DNA from: Lactarius indigo
Taxonomy: Eukaryota > Basidiomycota > Agaricomycetes > Russulales > Russulaceae
NCBI GenBank assembly: GCA_025766275.1
Contig: JAFKAC010000002.1
Location: 1,736,001-1,800,000, forward strand
Length of the DNA: 64,000 nucleotides
Direction of reading: 5' to 3'
Shown here in pieces: positions 52,863 to 64,000 of the stretch. Position numbers and translations under genes: made by a program. Position 1 is the first letter of the stretch, and every line of letters begins with the position of its first letter. A model generated the notes under the pieces. It was not told where the DNA came from, ran no database searches, and was given only the letters and a program-made list of their open reading frames with translations.

Positions 52863-54140
52863 GCGCTAAATGGACAGGTACGACGACTGTTTAAGAAAGT
52901 CTACGCACGAAATGGGGCACACTTCCAACGCGATCCCGTTCTCCCGGCACAATTACAACAATTTGGGTGTTTCACGAACCTTGAGCAAAGAAAAAGCGCT
53001 CATCAACGCAATTCCTTTACCCATGACCAATACGTTTCGTCCTAAGGAGCAAGGCATCGTACAAGTCATTGTCGGCTTTCCCTCCATCGGAAAGTGTGTC
53101 CCCTGTGTGGAGAATGAGCGGCAGATCCAATCCAAGATCGTTGACACGTTGTTTAAATGACAGAAGTGGCTTGATATAGTCAATCAAAAGCCTCGCTTCG
53201 TTCTCATCTCCAACGATATCAAACCCAGCGATCAGGTCAGGAAACTCTTGCTTTAATGTGATGCAGTCCTCCAGGTACCACTCTATCTCCTCATGGAAGA
53301 GAATGCGGAGAGTGGTATAGATCACCTATGAACAACGGATTACCACGCGTGATAAGGGTTCAATAGATCCTCCTACCCTGGCACCAACGAACACTTTGTC
53401 ACAACCTCGCTCCTTTGTGCGTTGTTCTCACCTCGCCGGTCACTCGTTCAAAATTCAACGGCCATTCGCGATAGGGTACCATTTCATTATCGTCGGCGTC
53501 GAACATGTACGGGGCTATGACGCTTCTGATGGCAACAAGTCCAAGAAAAATACGGACTTGTCGTAGAAGTTTATACGGGGCTTCATGTAGGGTATCCCAT
53601 CAGCAATTGACTTCATAAATCGACAAATATACCGCCAAAAGACAGGATGATACAAAGTTAAGCCCTGTCAGACGCATACTGTTAAGAAGTAGAACCGGGT
53701 GCAGGATATATGCCCAAAGTCACATTTGCAACCTCGAAGGTACTTTAAATCCATCCTTAAAGTTTAGGTGATGAAACGAAATCAGGTCTGATCCTCGGAC
53801 CTTGGTGGCAGTATTGTGCGTACCGTATGCCTCAGTCGGATTGATTGTCATCGCACCCAAAACCGTTTATCGAAGCCATCGGACCCGCCGAGGGAGAAAG
53901 ACTCTCTAGCTTGGTGTAGAGGAATCCAGCTATTAGCCCGATAGTGGGGGTCTGTAACGCTGGCGCTCTGAGACAGTTGAGGATGCTAAACTCTGGTACG
54001 GCCGTCGTAGATCTGGTGGCCGTGACCACGCAGGAAGTGCTGACCATGAAAGAACGATTCTTTAAGAGCAAGCTTTAAAAGGTACCTCTTGTCCACTGTT
54101 GCATCTATATGCGCGTGAAGGAGAGCACCCTTGGGCATGT
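52863..54140 (-). pseudogene. ADA2/ADGF-type adenosine deaminase pseudogene
   Basis: Ordered fragments of the secreted adenosine deaminase-related growth factor family remain on the minus strand. They are MPKGALLHAHIDATV (metal-binding HxH, about 54100-54138), ANSWIPLHQARESF, MTINPTEAYGTHNTA (about 53805-53850) and MVPYREWPLNFERVTGEV (about 53435-53490). Then come FPDLIAGFDIVGDENE, LPLILHTGDTLSDGG, RTKRIGHG (about 53017-53040) and GIALEVCPIS (about 52925). The pieces are out of frame, an in-frame TAG follows IYDGRTRV near 54030, and the C-terminal metal-site region after CPIS is missing. The family deaminates adenosine outside the cell. Confidence 0.75.
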
Positions 54141-54600
54141 TCGCTCTCATGAATCAGAGATGAGTAACAATGGCAGAAAGGAACACGTGCCTTGGAGACG
54201 ATCTTGATGATTTTCGTCTGATCGATTATGGGTCTCGCTACGAGCGAGTGAGGTGTAGCGCATAATCTAATCCGGAGCACATACATATCAGGAATTCCGT
54301 GCCAGGGGCCGTCGTACTCGACCCCCATCACCCCCCAGATAGAAGGTTCCCTAAAGTCTGAGTACCGGCCCAGTTCGACTCTGTTACCTATAAACAAACT
54401 TCCTCAGTCCAAGGACAAACCAGAGGGGAGGGGTAACGTTTCTGGGTGCTCTGGCACTCACTGCAAACAATGTCCGAGTTTCTCCATTCTAATCTACGGA
54501 CGCCGCGGTCCGGGTGGGGTTGTTGATTGGTGAGACGCGGTCGCGTAACTTGTCTCACGTGCCCGAACGCGAACTTAAGCTTGCTTTCCCTTTCATGGTC

Positions 54601-56252
54601 ATGTCCTCCGATGCGGACGAGCTCGGTGCGCATCCCTAAAGAAGCAAAGAACTCTTGAATAACACACATGTCTAGGTGGCTATGACCCGTCGACCCCATA
54701 CCAGCTTGCAAGGAAGAGGAAAACCCCTGCTTCGCGTCCCGTCGCCGGTCCTTCTACTGCAAAGGTTCCGAGAATCACGAAGGGTAGGAAACAGAAGTCT
54801 ACAAGAGAGTCTCCTATGGTAATAGAAGATGACGATAATAACAATGACGACGACGACGACGTTCCCGAGGTTGTCCAACCGGTGACTAGGAACGATGCAC
54901 CGGCAAAGGTCCCCCCATCCGTGGTGACCAACGGGAAGCCCGCGTCAAAGGCAAAAGTGAAAGGAAAGGCAATTCCTTCGACGAACGGCCACCAGAACGG
55001 CACCGAGCTTGTGGTCATCGACGAACTGGATGATGACGACCCACCTCCTGCGAGGCCTCTTCCATTGGCAAAGAAAGGGAAGGCATCTGGAGGTTCAACA
55101 GGCTCCACAGAGAAGGGGGCTCATCCTCGGGAATTAGAAAGGTTGAGAGAGGAGAGGGACCTGGTACGCCAATCAAACATCTCAGCCCATTTCTTACAAG
55201 GGTACTCAACGCCTTCTGTAGTACAAAGAAAAGAGCGAACAGCTATCCAAAAGCCTCCTCCAGCTTATACAGACGAGAAATACGGAGCCAGAAGAAAGGC
55301 TCGTGTCCAGGAAAGCTCAGTACGACGCAACAAGCAGAGGTAAATGACTGCTTCTCGGATGTACCACCATACTTACATCGGATCCAGCGCAAGAGGAACT
55401 TATCCAGGAGCTGACCACTCAGGTTTCCCGACTGACCCCCATGTTGAAGAAAGGCCGCACGTCTGTGCTTCATTTCCTCACATCTGAGGCGGCAGACGAG
55501 GAGAAACGTATTTTCGAGGAGCACCTGAGAGAAGTCAAGGAGGAGCTCAAACGGAAGGATGGTGTCATCAAGGACAAAGATAATCGGATAGCCGCACTGA
55601 ATGAGCAACGTACGTCCCGGGGATTTCATGTATTTGTCATTGACTCACGATCCAATTGCAGTGGAGACGACACAAGCAGACTTGAAGGCAGAGATTGCCC
55701 ACACCCAGACCTTACAAAAAAACCCTAAAGCCCAAAGAGAGCTCCCAGGGTCCTGTCATGCGTGCCCGCACAAGTCTAATCAATGACCCGAAGCACGGTG
55801 CCACAATACGCCTTTATGAAGATCTGACGAATCTCATTGTCATGAGCGCCAAGATACAAGAGAGCCCTTATGCTCACCTGGGTGATTTAGAAGAAATCGT
55901 TTACAAATGTGTTTTCTCGCACGCGAATTCTGGTAGATATTGACACCAGTGACTCTCGTGCTCCTCTGCTGACAAGGTATTGTAGCAAGTCTATCGTTCA
56001 CGCTTACGTCGATGTACCAACCCAAGCCATCACCTGATCCCAACCGTCATTCCCCTCCTGTTAAGTCTAAAGACGATCTTCAAAAGATGGTGCAATATAC
56101 CCCGATGGAACTGGAAAAAGAGTCGCCAGAACACTATACAGAAGCTAGACTTTCTCGCGGACAAATTTACATTCGCGTATGACCAAATGGACTACTTCCT
56201 AAAGACGCTGAATGACCATTTTTCCTCGGCTTCTGAGGAGCAAGACGACTAG
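54601..56252 (+). CDS. PCS1: Monopolin subunit Csm1/Pcs1-like kinetochore protein, two apparent frameshifts
   Basis: ATG at 54601 begins a 25-nt exon (MSSDADEL). Exon 2 is 54676-55163, exon 3 is 55222-55339 and exon 4 is 55388-55609, all in frame. The N-terminus has basic and acidic tracts (KRKTPASRP, DDDNNNDDDDD). A coiled coil follows (LERLREERDLYKEKSEQLSKSLLQLIQTRNTEPEE-like, about 55140-55600). The C-terminal globular Csm1 domain has IRLYEDLTNLIV and LSFTLTSMYQP, then VQYTPMELEKESPEHY and KLDFLADKFTFAYDQMDYFLKTL, ending at TAG 56250-56252. Single-base shifts are needed at the A-run 55716-55722 and near 56131-56140. Csm1/Pcs1 clamps or crosslinks kinetochore parts to keep microtubule attachments correct. 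Confidence 0.8.
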
Positions 56253-56350
56253 GTCTGACGGAAGGACGATCCCATTTCATCTACTTTCTGATCCTTTCTC
56301 TCCATTCAAGTTCCTATGTTGTACATCTATGGGTCCATGCTATCCCTGCT

Positions 56351-58898
56351 CTACTGCTGCTGTCGATCTGGAATGCGGATGCCCGCCTTCTCCCATATTT
56401 TCAATGCGGCACTGTCTTCGCGAAAGAGTGCCTTCTTTACGGCAAGGGAGGCAAATCCCTCAACGTCCGCGCCACCAAGATTCGCCCCGGCCGATACCAG
56501 CATACTCACTATTTCGTCCTGGCTCTGCCGTGCGGCCTGAAACATCAGTCAGGTTCAGTCTCCTCACATACAAAATTACCAGAGGAGGATTGTGCGGCTC
56601 ACGTAATAAAGTGCCGTGTGGCCCAACGAATCGCGTAGATGCACCAGCGCTCCTGCCTCGAGCAACGTACGCACGCTTTGCACACCACCATTAATCGCAG
56701 CGACGTGGAGAGGGGACCTTCCTGACGCAGGGTTTATCCAATTCACGATCCCACCCACTATAGCGTGCTCCTCTCCGTGGGCAGAACCAGTGGATAAACA
56801 ATATTCCAACCCCCCGACGTCGTTGGCTGCGGCAGCGAGATGGATTAGCCACGAGAGCAATGCGCCCTGAGTCGTGGCCACCTCTGCGGCCTGTCCACGC
56901 CCACGGAGCACCTGCGTCAGGTGGTTCGTCCGGCGCGTCGGGAATGACGATCCTCGGGGTCTGATGGCGCGCGGGCACGGCCAGCCGGACTACGTGGGAG
57001 AGCACACCTCCGATGGCCTCGAGATTCGCGTCGATTGCGGCGGGTGCGCGCACGGTATGTGGAGCCCTCGTCAACTCACCACGCAGTGGCGAGCCCACGA
57101 GGCTGCGCACTTGCTCCGCAGAGAGTTCGGGCTTGGAGAGGAGGTAGCAGAGCTTCGTGAGGGCGCACTGTATTATGACGTTTCTCTCTGTCAGGTCCAC
57201 ATATTCGCGCGGGAGAAAAAAAAAACGCACCTCTGGCGTCATGTCGCCCCCGGGAACTACACCAGCCTGGAGGAGAGTGCGACCGGTCTCGTAGGTGTTC
57301 GAGACCGAGCCTTTCGCACATTGCGTAATTGCAACGATGACCACACCACGTTCGCATGCTTCGCGGAGGGCAGACATCAAATCTTCACGTTGTGGTGCGT
57401 TTCCGGAACCAAATGTTTCAAGGACAACACCCCGGACAGATGGAGCTAGGAAGGCATGGACGGTGGCCGCGGTGATGCCTGGGAACAGGCGTAATGTTGC
57501 TGGACGGTGGTTGTAAGCCCATATCATATGCTTACGATCTGAGAACTTTTATTTACCTACATGTGGGCTGAGCCCTGGGATTCGTGAATGGATGGTCAAG
57601 GGAAGGGGGACTAGTTTACAATATGTGACATACGTTTATGAGCTCTGAATCTGCGTAGGCTGGTTTGTCTAATGACGTCGTTCCAGTTCACCACGATGTC
57701 TATTCCCACTGTCACATAGGATCAATCATTTGCCAACAACGTCGGAAAACGCCATACTCACCATTTACCAGAGGGGGGAAGTTGGGGCTTGTGAAAGCGT
57801 TCAGATCATGAGATGAGGATTTAGATACTCTGTTTCCTCGAAAAAGGGTATGATTAAAGAACAAACAACACTCTGAAGCAAATGGATGCTCTATCATCAA
57901 ATTCTCCAGTCACGAAGTAACTGTTTGAATGGTACCTGGAATGATGTGGTGACCGGCAATGGACAAAGCACCCAATAAGTTGTCCACGGCATCATTTCGA
58001 AGCTGTGAAAGAGGTATTTGCGCCCCGGTGACGATCTGCGCGTTTCCTCATGATCAGAGGAACAGGCAAGACGACTGCCATGAAATCATACGACGGTCTT
58101 TCCCAAATCTTCTAGAAGAAAACTGAGGGCACTGGACGTATATGCCATGGTGTCCGTCCCATGGAGAATAACAAACGCGTCGAACAAGGAGTAATTCAAT
58201 TCAATCTCGGTGGCTATTCGGATCCAATCTAAACTACAAAAAAAAACGGATCAGACGTTTAACGTCAAGGGAAGGGGTGAGGACGACCTTCGATTTCAAT
58301 GTTGCTGCTGTCTAGGAGAGGGTGCCACTAGTGACGTGAGTGAGGAGCCGAAGTGTTTCAGCGTTGCGAAAAATACTACCTCCAGGACGGCGTAGCGAAT
58401 ACGTTTTCCAATGCCACCGGTGATGACGCTCCGCGGAGTTACGAGTGCTGGCACATGGGCCTCGTATACGTTATCAGATATTTTTTTAGAACGGGGCTGA
58501 ACTCCCCGAGGACCCGCGGCCAAAGGCCCGAGAGAAGGGGCAGTGTCCATTGAACGGGAAGAGCGCACAAGCAAGGTCGGCTGTTGTGAGACGGTCGAAA
58601 GAGGAGTAGAAAACCCGGTGCTTATTGGAGAGGATCTTCCACTGGACGACCACTGTTTGAAATCCTGGACTGAGCCGGCATGAGAGAATAGTGTGTCCTG
58701 GAGTGGGTCGTGGAAACGAGCCTGGCTACGAAGAGTCTCGGTCAGAAAGTAAGGCACTGGGACGTAACCACGCTCCCCGATGAGCATTCCAATAGTTCCG
58801 CCGGTGTATATCAACAGAACTTTCGATTCATCTGAAGCCAGGGAAAGTTCCATTGCGTTGCGCCAGCCTGAGTACGGCGATGGTTTTTTGCTGGACAA
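56351..58898 (-). CDS. Type I L-asparaginase with C-terminal ankyrin repeats, one apparent frameshift
   Basis: ATG at 58898. Exon 1 to 58380 carries VLLIYTGGTIGML (first catalytic Thr motif). Exon 2 (58327-58288) reads WHPLLDSSNIEIE. The next exon has DAFVILHGTDTMAYTSSALSFLLEDLGKTVV (second Thr/Asp motif). Then come TGAQIPLSQLRNDAVDNLLGALSIAGHHIIP and the exon from 57527 (GITAATVHAFLAPSVRGVVLETFGSGN...VVIVAITQCAKGSVS). The C-terminal ankyrin part reads GRSPLHVAAINGGVQSVRTLLEAGA and IVSMLVSAGANLGGADVEGF, ending at TAG 56351-56353. A one-base shift is needed at about 56911-56918 to enter the ankyrin part. The same order occurs in animal ASPG / 60-kDa lysophospholipase. It hydrolyses asparagine in the cytosol. 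Confidence 0.85.
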
Positions 58899-59282
58899 AC
58901 CATGGGCCGAAGATCGTAATCCTAGGATTACCTAAAAACTACCACGAGGAGAGCGCCTCAGTCCGGGGGAATCCATTTACGGAGTCTTCCAAGGAGTCTT
59001 CCCAATCCACGGGTGGGTGGCGCTGTGTACTGTTCAGCTTACTGGCAACTAAAATCATTCAAACGGTTTTTATGTGTTCGAACTCAGGACCCTTATTATC
59101 CCAAGGACTGGAGACTGCCAAAGCAGCCCAGAGGGGTGGTGGCGCAACCTGGTCTGCCACCGAGTGCGATAGTGTAGTGTAGTGGGTTTCCGGCCCGATC
59201 CCGGTCCGGGAACGGCGTCTCCTTTCCTATAAATGCTACTGAAATCATTCCGAGTCCGTTTCCATTTTAGCGATCGTTTCGA
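58899..59282. promoter_or_regulatory. Divergent promoter region between asparaginase and TRP5
   Basis: A 384-bp gap between two start codons facing away from each other. CTATAAATG near 59226 is a possible TATA element about 55 bp upstream of the TRP5 ATG. Both genes belong to amino-acid metabolism, so joint control is possible; I see no clear TGACTC site here. Confidence 0.4.
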
Positions 59283-61913
59283 ATGGATCACATTAAAAAA
59301 GTATTCAAGCAAAAATCTGCGGAGGTAACGGCAATCCACAGCTTCATCGGGTTTATCTCTTGATGTTGCCTGTAGAACACCCCTGCACTCGTCACTTTCG
59401 TGACCGCAGGCTATCCTACACCGGATGATACCGTCCCGATTCTGCTTTCCATGCAAGAGGGAGGGGCAGATATAATAGAACTCGGTGTACCCTTCTCAGA
59501 TCCGATGGCCGATGGCCCTGCCATTCAAGAGACAAACAACGTGTGTCCATTCTGAGGTATCCCGTTATGGATGTCTTGATATTTGAGAAGGTCGCTCTGC
59601 AACACAACACCGACTATGCGACATGCCTAAGAATGGTGAAAGAAGCGAGGGGAAGAGGGCTCACAGCCCCAGTTATTCTTATGGGTAAAGTTACGCACCC
59701 TCATTATCTTCTGGCATATATTAAGTCCTACCCCCATCATCTAGGCTACTACAACCCTTTACTTGCATACGGGGAACAGAAGGCGATTCAGGATGCGTTT
59801 GAAGTAGGCGCGAACGGCTTCATTGTCGTCGATCTACCTCCGGAGGAGGCTGTGTCCTTCCGAGAGAAATGCGCCGCGGCGAGGTGAGTGAGTTCTTGCT
59901 ACCGACGCGCATTGCAACAACTCGGAATGCAGTATGTCTTACGTGCCCCTTATCGCGCCCTCTACCACCCTACACCGGATCCGTTTCCTCGCTTCGATCG
60001 CCGACACTTTTATCTATGTTGTGTCCAAGGTAAGAGGAACTTGGAGCAGTCCGACGGCAGCTGGCCTGACTAAAGTCAGATGGGTACCACGGGGTCTTCA
60101 GACAAGGTCGCCTTAAACTCAGCACTCCCCGATATCATCGCTCGCGTCAAAGAGTATACTAGTGCACCCCTTGCGGTTGGCTTTGGGGTATCAACACGCG
60201 AACATTTCAATGTGGTTGCAAACGCCGGCGCAGAAGGTGTTGTTGTTGGTAGCCGATTGGTATCTGTTATCAAGCAGGCCCCTTCGACTCAGATAACTGC
60301 CAAGGTAGAGGAATATTGTCGTTCTCTCAGTTTAAAGGGGGAAACCCCTCAGCAACATCTCCCTACGAAAAGTGCAAGACAGGCCACAAAGCCGACTGCC
60401 AACGCAGAATCCTCCACTTCCAACTGGACGTCCGACACTGCCGTCCTTCCCACGCGTTTTGGTCAATTCGGCGGACAGTATGTTCCGGAAGCTTTGTTCG
60501 ACTGTCTCGTCGAACTCGAGGAAGCACACAAGACCGCTATGGCGGACCCGGAGTTTTGGAAAGAATGGGAAGGTTTATTCAAATATATGAACAGACCGTC
60601 GAACCTCTATTTCGCCGAGAAACTCACAAAGCATGTAGGCGGTGCCAAAATCTGGATGAAACGAGAGGACCTGTGCGTGTTTGTTTCGTGGAAGTAGCAT
60701 TGTCTGACGTACAGCTTTTAGAAATCACACGGGGTCACACAAGATAAATAATGCCATTGGCCAAATCTTGCTCGCTCGCCGGATCGGAAAAACGCGCATA
60801 ATCGCTGAGACGGGAGCTGGACAACATGGCGTCGCGACGGCTACTGTCTGTGCACGTTTCGGTCTGGAATGTGTCATCTACATGGGTGCAGAAGACGTTC
60901 GTCGCCAGGCGTTGAACGTGTTCCGAATCGAAATGCTCGGTGCTAAGGTCTTCGACTCTGATACTGGTCTCCCCGAACCGTTCTGATCTTTCAAATAGGT
61001 CATACCTGTCCACTCGGGTTCACGAACACTGAAAGACGCAATCAACGAAGCTATGCGTGACTGGGTTACCAACCTTTCGACTACTCACTATCTCGTGGGT
61101 TCAGCTTTAGGCCCCCATCCTTTCCCCACCATGGTCCGGGACTTCCAACGTGTTATTGGCAAAGAGATCAAGCAACAGTTGCAGGAAGAGAGGGGCAAGT
61201 TACCGGATGTTGTTGTCGCTTGCGTCGGCGGAGGAAGCAACGCGATTGGAACTTTCTATGATTTCATCCCCGACAAGCAGGTTCGACTGGTCGGTGTCGA
61301 GGCTGGTGGCGAAGGTCAGTCGCTGCTTGGCACATCCGATGCATCAATTCACAGTGTCGTTTTCAGGCATTGATGGGGACAAGCATAGTGCCACGCTGAC
61401 AATGGGGAAACCGGGGGTTCTCCATGGAGTACGGACGTATATTTTACAGTCTCCCGAAGGACAAATTATCGAGACGCACTCAATTAGTGCTGGGCTTGAC
61501 TACCCCGGTGTTGGTCCTGAACATGCCTGGCTCAAGGACTCGGGCCGTGCAGAATACGTAGTCGCGACAGACGAGGAAGCATTGAGAGGATTCCGTTTGT
61601 GCACGCAACTGGAGGGTATCATTCCTGGTACGTTGTTCCCCTTGGCAATAGTCGATTTTGTCTTAATATGTCGATGGAAGCGCTCGAATCCTCACACGCT
61701 GTCTGGGAAGCCGTTCGCCTGGCCAAAACGTTGCCACAGGATCAGGATGTCGTCCTGGTAGGTGTTCGCTGCCAATTTCTAGTCAAGCCAAATCTCACAT
61801 TGCTTGCCTAGTGCCTGTCGGGCCGTGGTGACAAGGACGTAGAACAAATTTCTCAGCTTCTCCCAGGAAAATGGGGTGATATCTTAGATTGGCATGTCTC
61901 TCCTTCGAATTGA
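59283..61913 (+). CDS. TRP5: Bifunctional tryptophan synthase (alpha-beta fusion)
   Basis: Eleven exons fit in frame: 59283-59324, 59376-59540, 59591-59684, 59745-59883, 59933-60029, 60080-60672, 60722-60947, 60999-61314, 61367-61627, 61681-61757 and 61812-61913, giving 703 residues, the usual size. The alpha part has [20 protein letters not shown] (catalytic Glu and Asp), [19 protein letters not shown] and [10 protein letters not shown]. The beta part has [15 protein letters not shown], then [18 protein letters not shown] (PLP-binding Lys in GSHK), [14 protein letters not shown] and [12 protein letters not shown] (PLP phosphate loop), and later LSGRGDKD. The alpha-then-beta order is that of fungi. 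The enzyme turns indole-3-glycerol phosphate and serine into tryptophan. No breaks. Confidence 0.97.
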
Positions 61914-62020
61914 TTCGTAGAGAAATTTCTGTGCTTCAGTCAGTGGATATCATAGAAAATGTGTTGTGTACTACTAGCCTAGTAGGCTCGGAGGTGTTAG
62001 TCCTTTGTCACGTGTTTGGA

Positions 62021-62030
62021 CTCCGAGTCA
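62021..62030. promoter_or_regulatory. Possible Gcn4-type site upstream of GCD7
   Basis: GAGTCA (reverse of TGACTC) lies about 70 bp upstream of the eIF2B-beta ATG, close to a CACGTG at about 62008-62013. TGACTC is the core bound by Gcn4-type bZIP factors of general amino-acid control. A six-base match is weak evidence. Confidence 0.25.
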
Positions 62031-62094
62031 CCCTAACTTGAGGCTCGATTGTGAATGTCATGCAGTTCATACCACGAACCCTAAGTAGTTATAG

Positions 62095-63487
62095 ATGGCC
62101 ACGGAACCTCAAACTGCCGCAGGACAACGCCCTGTAGAGGCTCTCGCTGCTAAACTGAGGAGACGGTATGTCCCCGGCCTACTAGTAGGCTAAGGACTAT
62201 ACCATGGTACTAAAGCCAGCGACTGCTAGACAAGTAGTTGGGTCCCGTGAGACGGCATTGGAAACCGTTCTCGTTCTGCGTCAAGTCGTGACGAAGGCGC
62301 GATTCCAGAATATCAATCAGCTAGTAGAGATCATCAGGAGTGTGGGACAAAAGCTAATAGAGGCTCAGCCAAAAGGTGCCCTCACAAAACTTCCCGTCTG
62401 TGTGGTTGCAAATACGTTATTACTGCAGAGCATACCGTTGGTAATACGGTCCGCAGGTTACTTCATCACGTTCGGGAGGAATACAACAATGCATCCAAGG
62501 GCGAATCTACGGCATCCGCGAGCTCGTTCTCCATTGCGAACTTTGTTCTGCAAGGTCAGCCGCGCAGACAGGCCGCGGGGCAAAAGGCAGAGTCGACGCT
62601 CGTGCTGAAAGAGGACGACTCTGACGATCCCGACTCATTTGCGCGTACCCTGAAGCCCGTTGTGATGGAGGCAATCCAGGATATCCTCGACGAACTCGAG
62701 ACCGTTTACGATAACATCGCAAAGAGCGCCAAAGATCACATACACTCTGAGTTGCGTGTCGCCTTTTTCTATTCTACGCACTCCACTGCACTCTCCAGAG
62801 ATTATTAACCTGGAGGGACAGCGAAATCATACTGACGATCGGGAGATCAAAGACGGTCGAGACATATCTCAAGTCGGCGGCACATTACCACAAGTTTACA
62901 GTTATTGTCGTGGAAAGTGGCCCTTCGTGAGTCCAGTCCGATGCCTCACTTGGCCCTTCACACATTGAATCGCGCCGTTGTCCCTCCATCCCCAAAGCTA
63001 CGGGGGCCATGACATGGCATGTTCACTCTCCTCCTCCGGAGTTTCTACCTTTCTTGTCCCTGATTCGTCGATCTATGCCCTCATGTCCCGCGTCAGTAAA
63101 GTCATTCTCGGAGCACATACTATCCTCGCAAACGGTGGCATGTTTGCCGTCACGGGCTCCGTTTTAACCGCGACGGCAGCCCGTGCGCACAGCACGCCGG
63201 TAATGGTCTGTGCGGGACAGTTCAAGCTTACACCACTGTGGAATCTTTATCACGAATATGGCGCACTGGACTTTGCCGATCCAAGCAGTGTGCTTGGGTT
63301 CGAGGAATGCGATCTGGTCGACAAGGTTGATGTCGTGAACCCATACTACGACTATGTGCGCCCTGATCTGGTCGATGTATATGTCACCAATGAGTACGCC
63401 CTGTCCCCTTCTCTCTCGCGTGCCCAACTTAACGGACAGCAATTTTCAGTGGAGACCATCCACCACCGTCGATATACCGGTGAGTGA
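62095..63487 (+). CDS. GCD7: Translation initiation factor eIF2B beta subunit
   Basis: Exons 62095-62165, 62230-62375, 62429-62750, 62822-62926 and 62998 onward join in frame. N-terminal helices (SRETALETVLVLRQVVTKARF, then TVGNTVRRLLHHVREEYNN and LKPVVMEAIQDILDELETVYDNIAKSAKDHIHS) precede the Rossmann-like regulatory domain. That domain reads EIILTIGRSKTVETYLKSAAH, then VESGPSYGGHDMA, VSTFLVPDSSIYALMSRVSKVILGAH and ANGGMFAVTGS. It continues TPVMVCAGQFKLTPLW and LVDKVDVVNPYYDYVRPDLVDVYVTNE. The reading after VTNE is atypical for the family (the stop at 63485-63487 comes soon after an unexpected tail), so the last 30 residues may be shifted. eIF2B is the GDP-GTP exchange factor for eIF2 and a control point of translation. 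Confidence 0.9.
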
Positions 63488-63688
63488 AGAGTCTATCATA
63501 AATGGGCCTAGACTCAATAAGTCACAGTCTGGTCAAGGAATCATACGACGATGAAGACAACGAATTTTAAATATGCGTGTATTATAGCAAATATGTTGTG
63601 TTCTAGATGTAGCGGTATGTATTGCCTCCGCAACTTCGGGCGTATCGCAAGGGTTCTAGATGTCGGTGTGCCTCGTGGGATCCACGTA

Positions 63689-64000
63689 TCAGGAGTGCTT
63701 AGAGCTCAGGATATCGAAGAAAGCCTCTTGAGGAAGGTCCACACGACCAATGCGCTTCATTTTGCGTTTCGCTTCTTTTTGGTTTTCTAGGTGCTTCATC
63801 TTACGTTCGTAATGTCCTGTCCAAAAACACCCGTCACCTTGGTGTGTGCTTCTAGCCGTAGAAAAGACGCACCACCATATAGACCAGCGGTCACATCTGC
63901 CCGCAGGGCTGATAGGGTCTCACGCGCGATGACTCTCTTCCCCACTGCTGCCTGAATAGGAACCTCGAACAATTGTCGGGGAATGACCTTGTCTAAATTC
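63689..64000 (-). CDS. GUF1: GUF1, mitochondrial elongation factor 4 (LepA) homologue, 3' end
   Basis: Two exons are seen, 64000-63873 (continuing beyond the window) and 63816-63689. They read [43 protein letters not shown] and then a basic tail [23 protein letters not shown], ending [13 protein letters not shown]. That is the LepA C-terminal domain with its YGG and QKEAK/RMK signature. The stop is 63689-63691. The family is a ribosome-associated GTPase that acts on stalled or mistranslocated mitochondrial ribosomes. The gene converges with GCD7. Confidence 0.93.

Noticed and set aside
54388..54711. 107-codon minus-strand frame
   Set aside because: It covers the start exon and intron of the plus-strand Csm1-like gene (54601-54676), which is better supported.
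1..64000. tRNA, rRNA, CRISPR or bacterial-type operon features
   Set aside because: None was seen. Spliceosomal introns throughout mark this as eukaryotic nuclear DNA.

Overview
This window reads as nuclear DNA of a basidiomycete fungus, most likely an Agaricomycete. Its protein genes carry many short spliceosomal introns of about 50-70 bp. It holds DUF6535 and arrestin-like genes of the kind seen in mushroom-forming fungi, chromodomain Ty3/Gypsy retrotransposons, and a large Tnp2-like DNA transposon. I see no rRNA or tRNA gene and no CRISPR array. Species cannot be assigned from sequence alone.

Left half, 1-28195: a nested mobile-element block. An old copy of a DNA transposon ('T0') holds a decayed minus-strand gene (1-2306). 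Retrotransposon B (LTRs 2307-2802 and 17248-17632 plus a displaced piece; 5-bp target duplication GCCTT) is inserted in that gene. Retrotransposon A (LTRs 3144-3595 and 10370-10821; target duplication TGAGG) is inserted in the pol gene of B. Both elements are on the minus strand, share a Gag plus -1-frame Pol layout, carry a chromodomain, and appear to be self-priming. The distal 118 bp of B's right LTR, its genomic flank and the T0 transposon end (17633-18107) are inverted as one block, and a 7-bp target duplication brackets the block. Next comes transposon T1 (18108-28195), with an intact spliced transposase (21744-25099), a divergent 8-exon accessory gene (18735-21561), and two further coding regions. 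Every one of the 9 differences between paired LTRs is a CpG transition.

Middle, 28196-46700: a spliced extracellular glutaminase A-like gene (28961-32471), a gene-poor stretch, a DUF1776 gene (34903-36786), then a DUF6535 membrane-protein gene whose C-terminal module has expanded into ten tandem copies of about 600 bp (39030-44700), most of them frame-broken. A cyclic phosphodiesterase pseudogene follows.

Right part, 46701-64000: compact conserved host genes. They are an arrestin-like gene, BRX1 (ribosome assembly), a triple-KH RNA-binding protein, an ADA2/ADGF-type deaminase pseudogene, a monopolin Csm1/Pcs1 homologue, an asparaginase with ankyrin repeats, TRP5 (tryptophan synthase), eIF2B-beta (GCD7), and the 3' end of GUF1. 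Several of these genes carry single-base frameshifts, some in homopolymers, so residual assembly errors must be separated from true decay.
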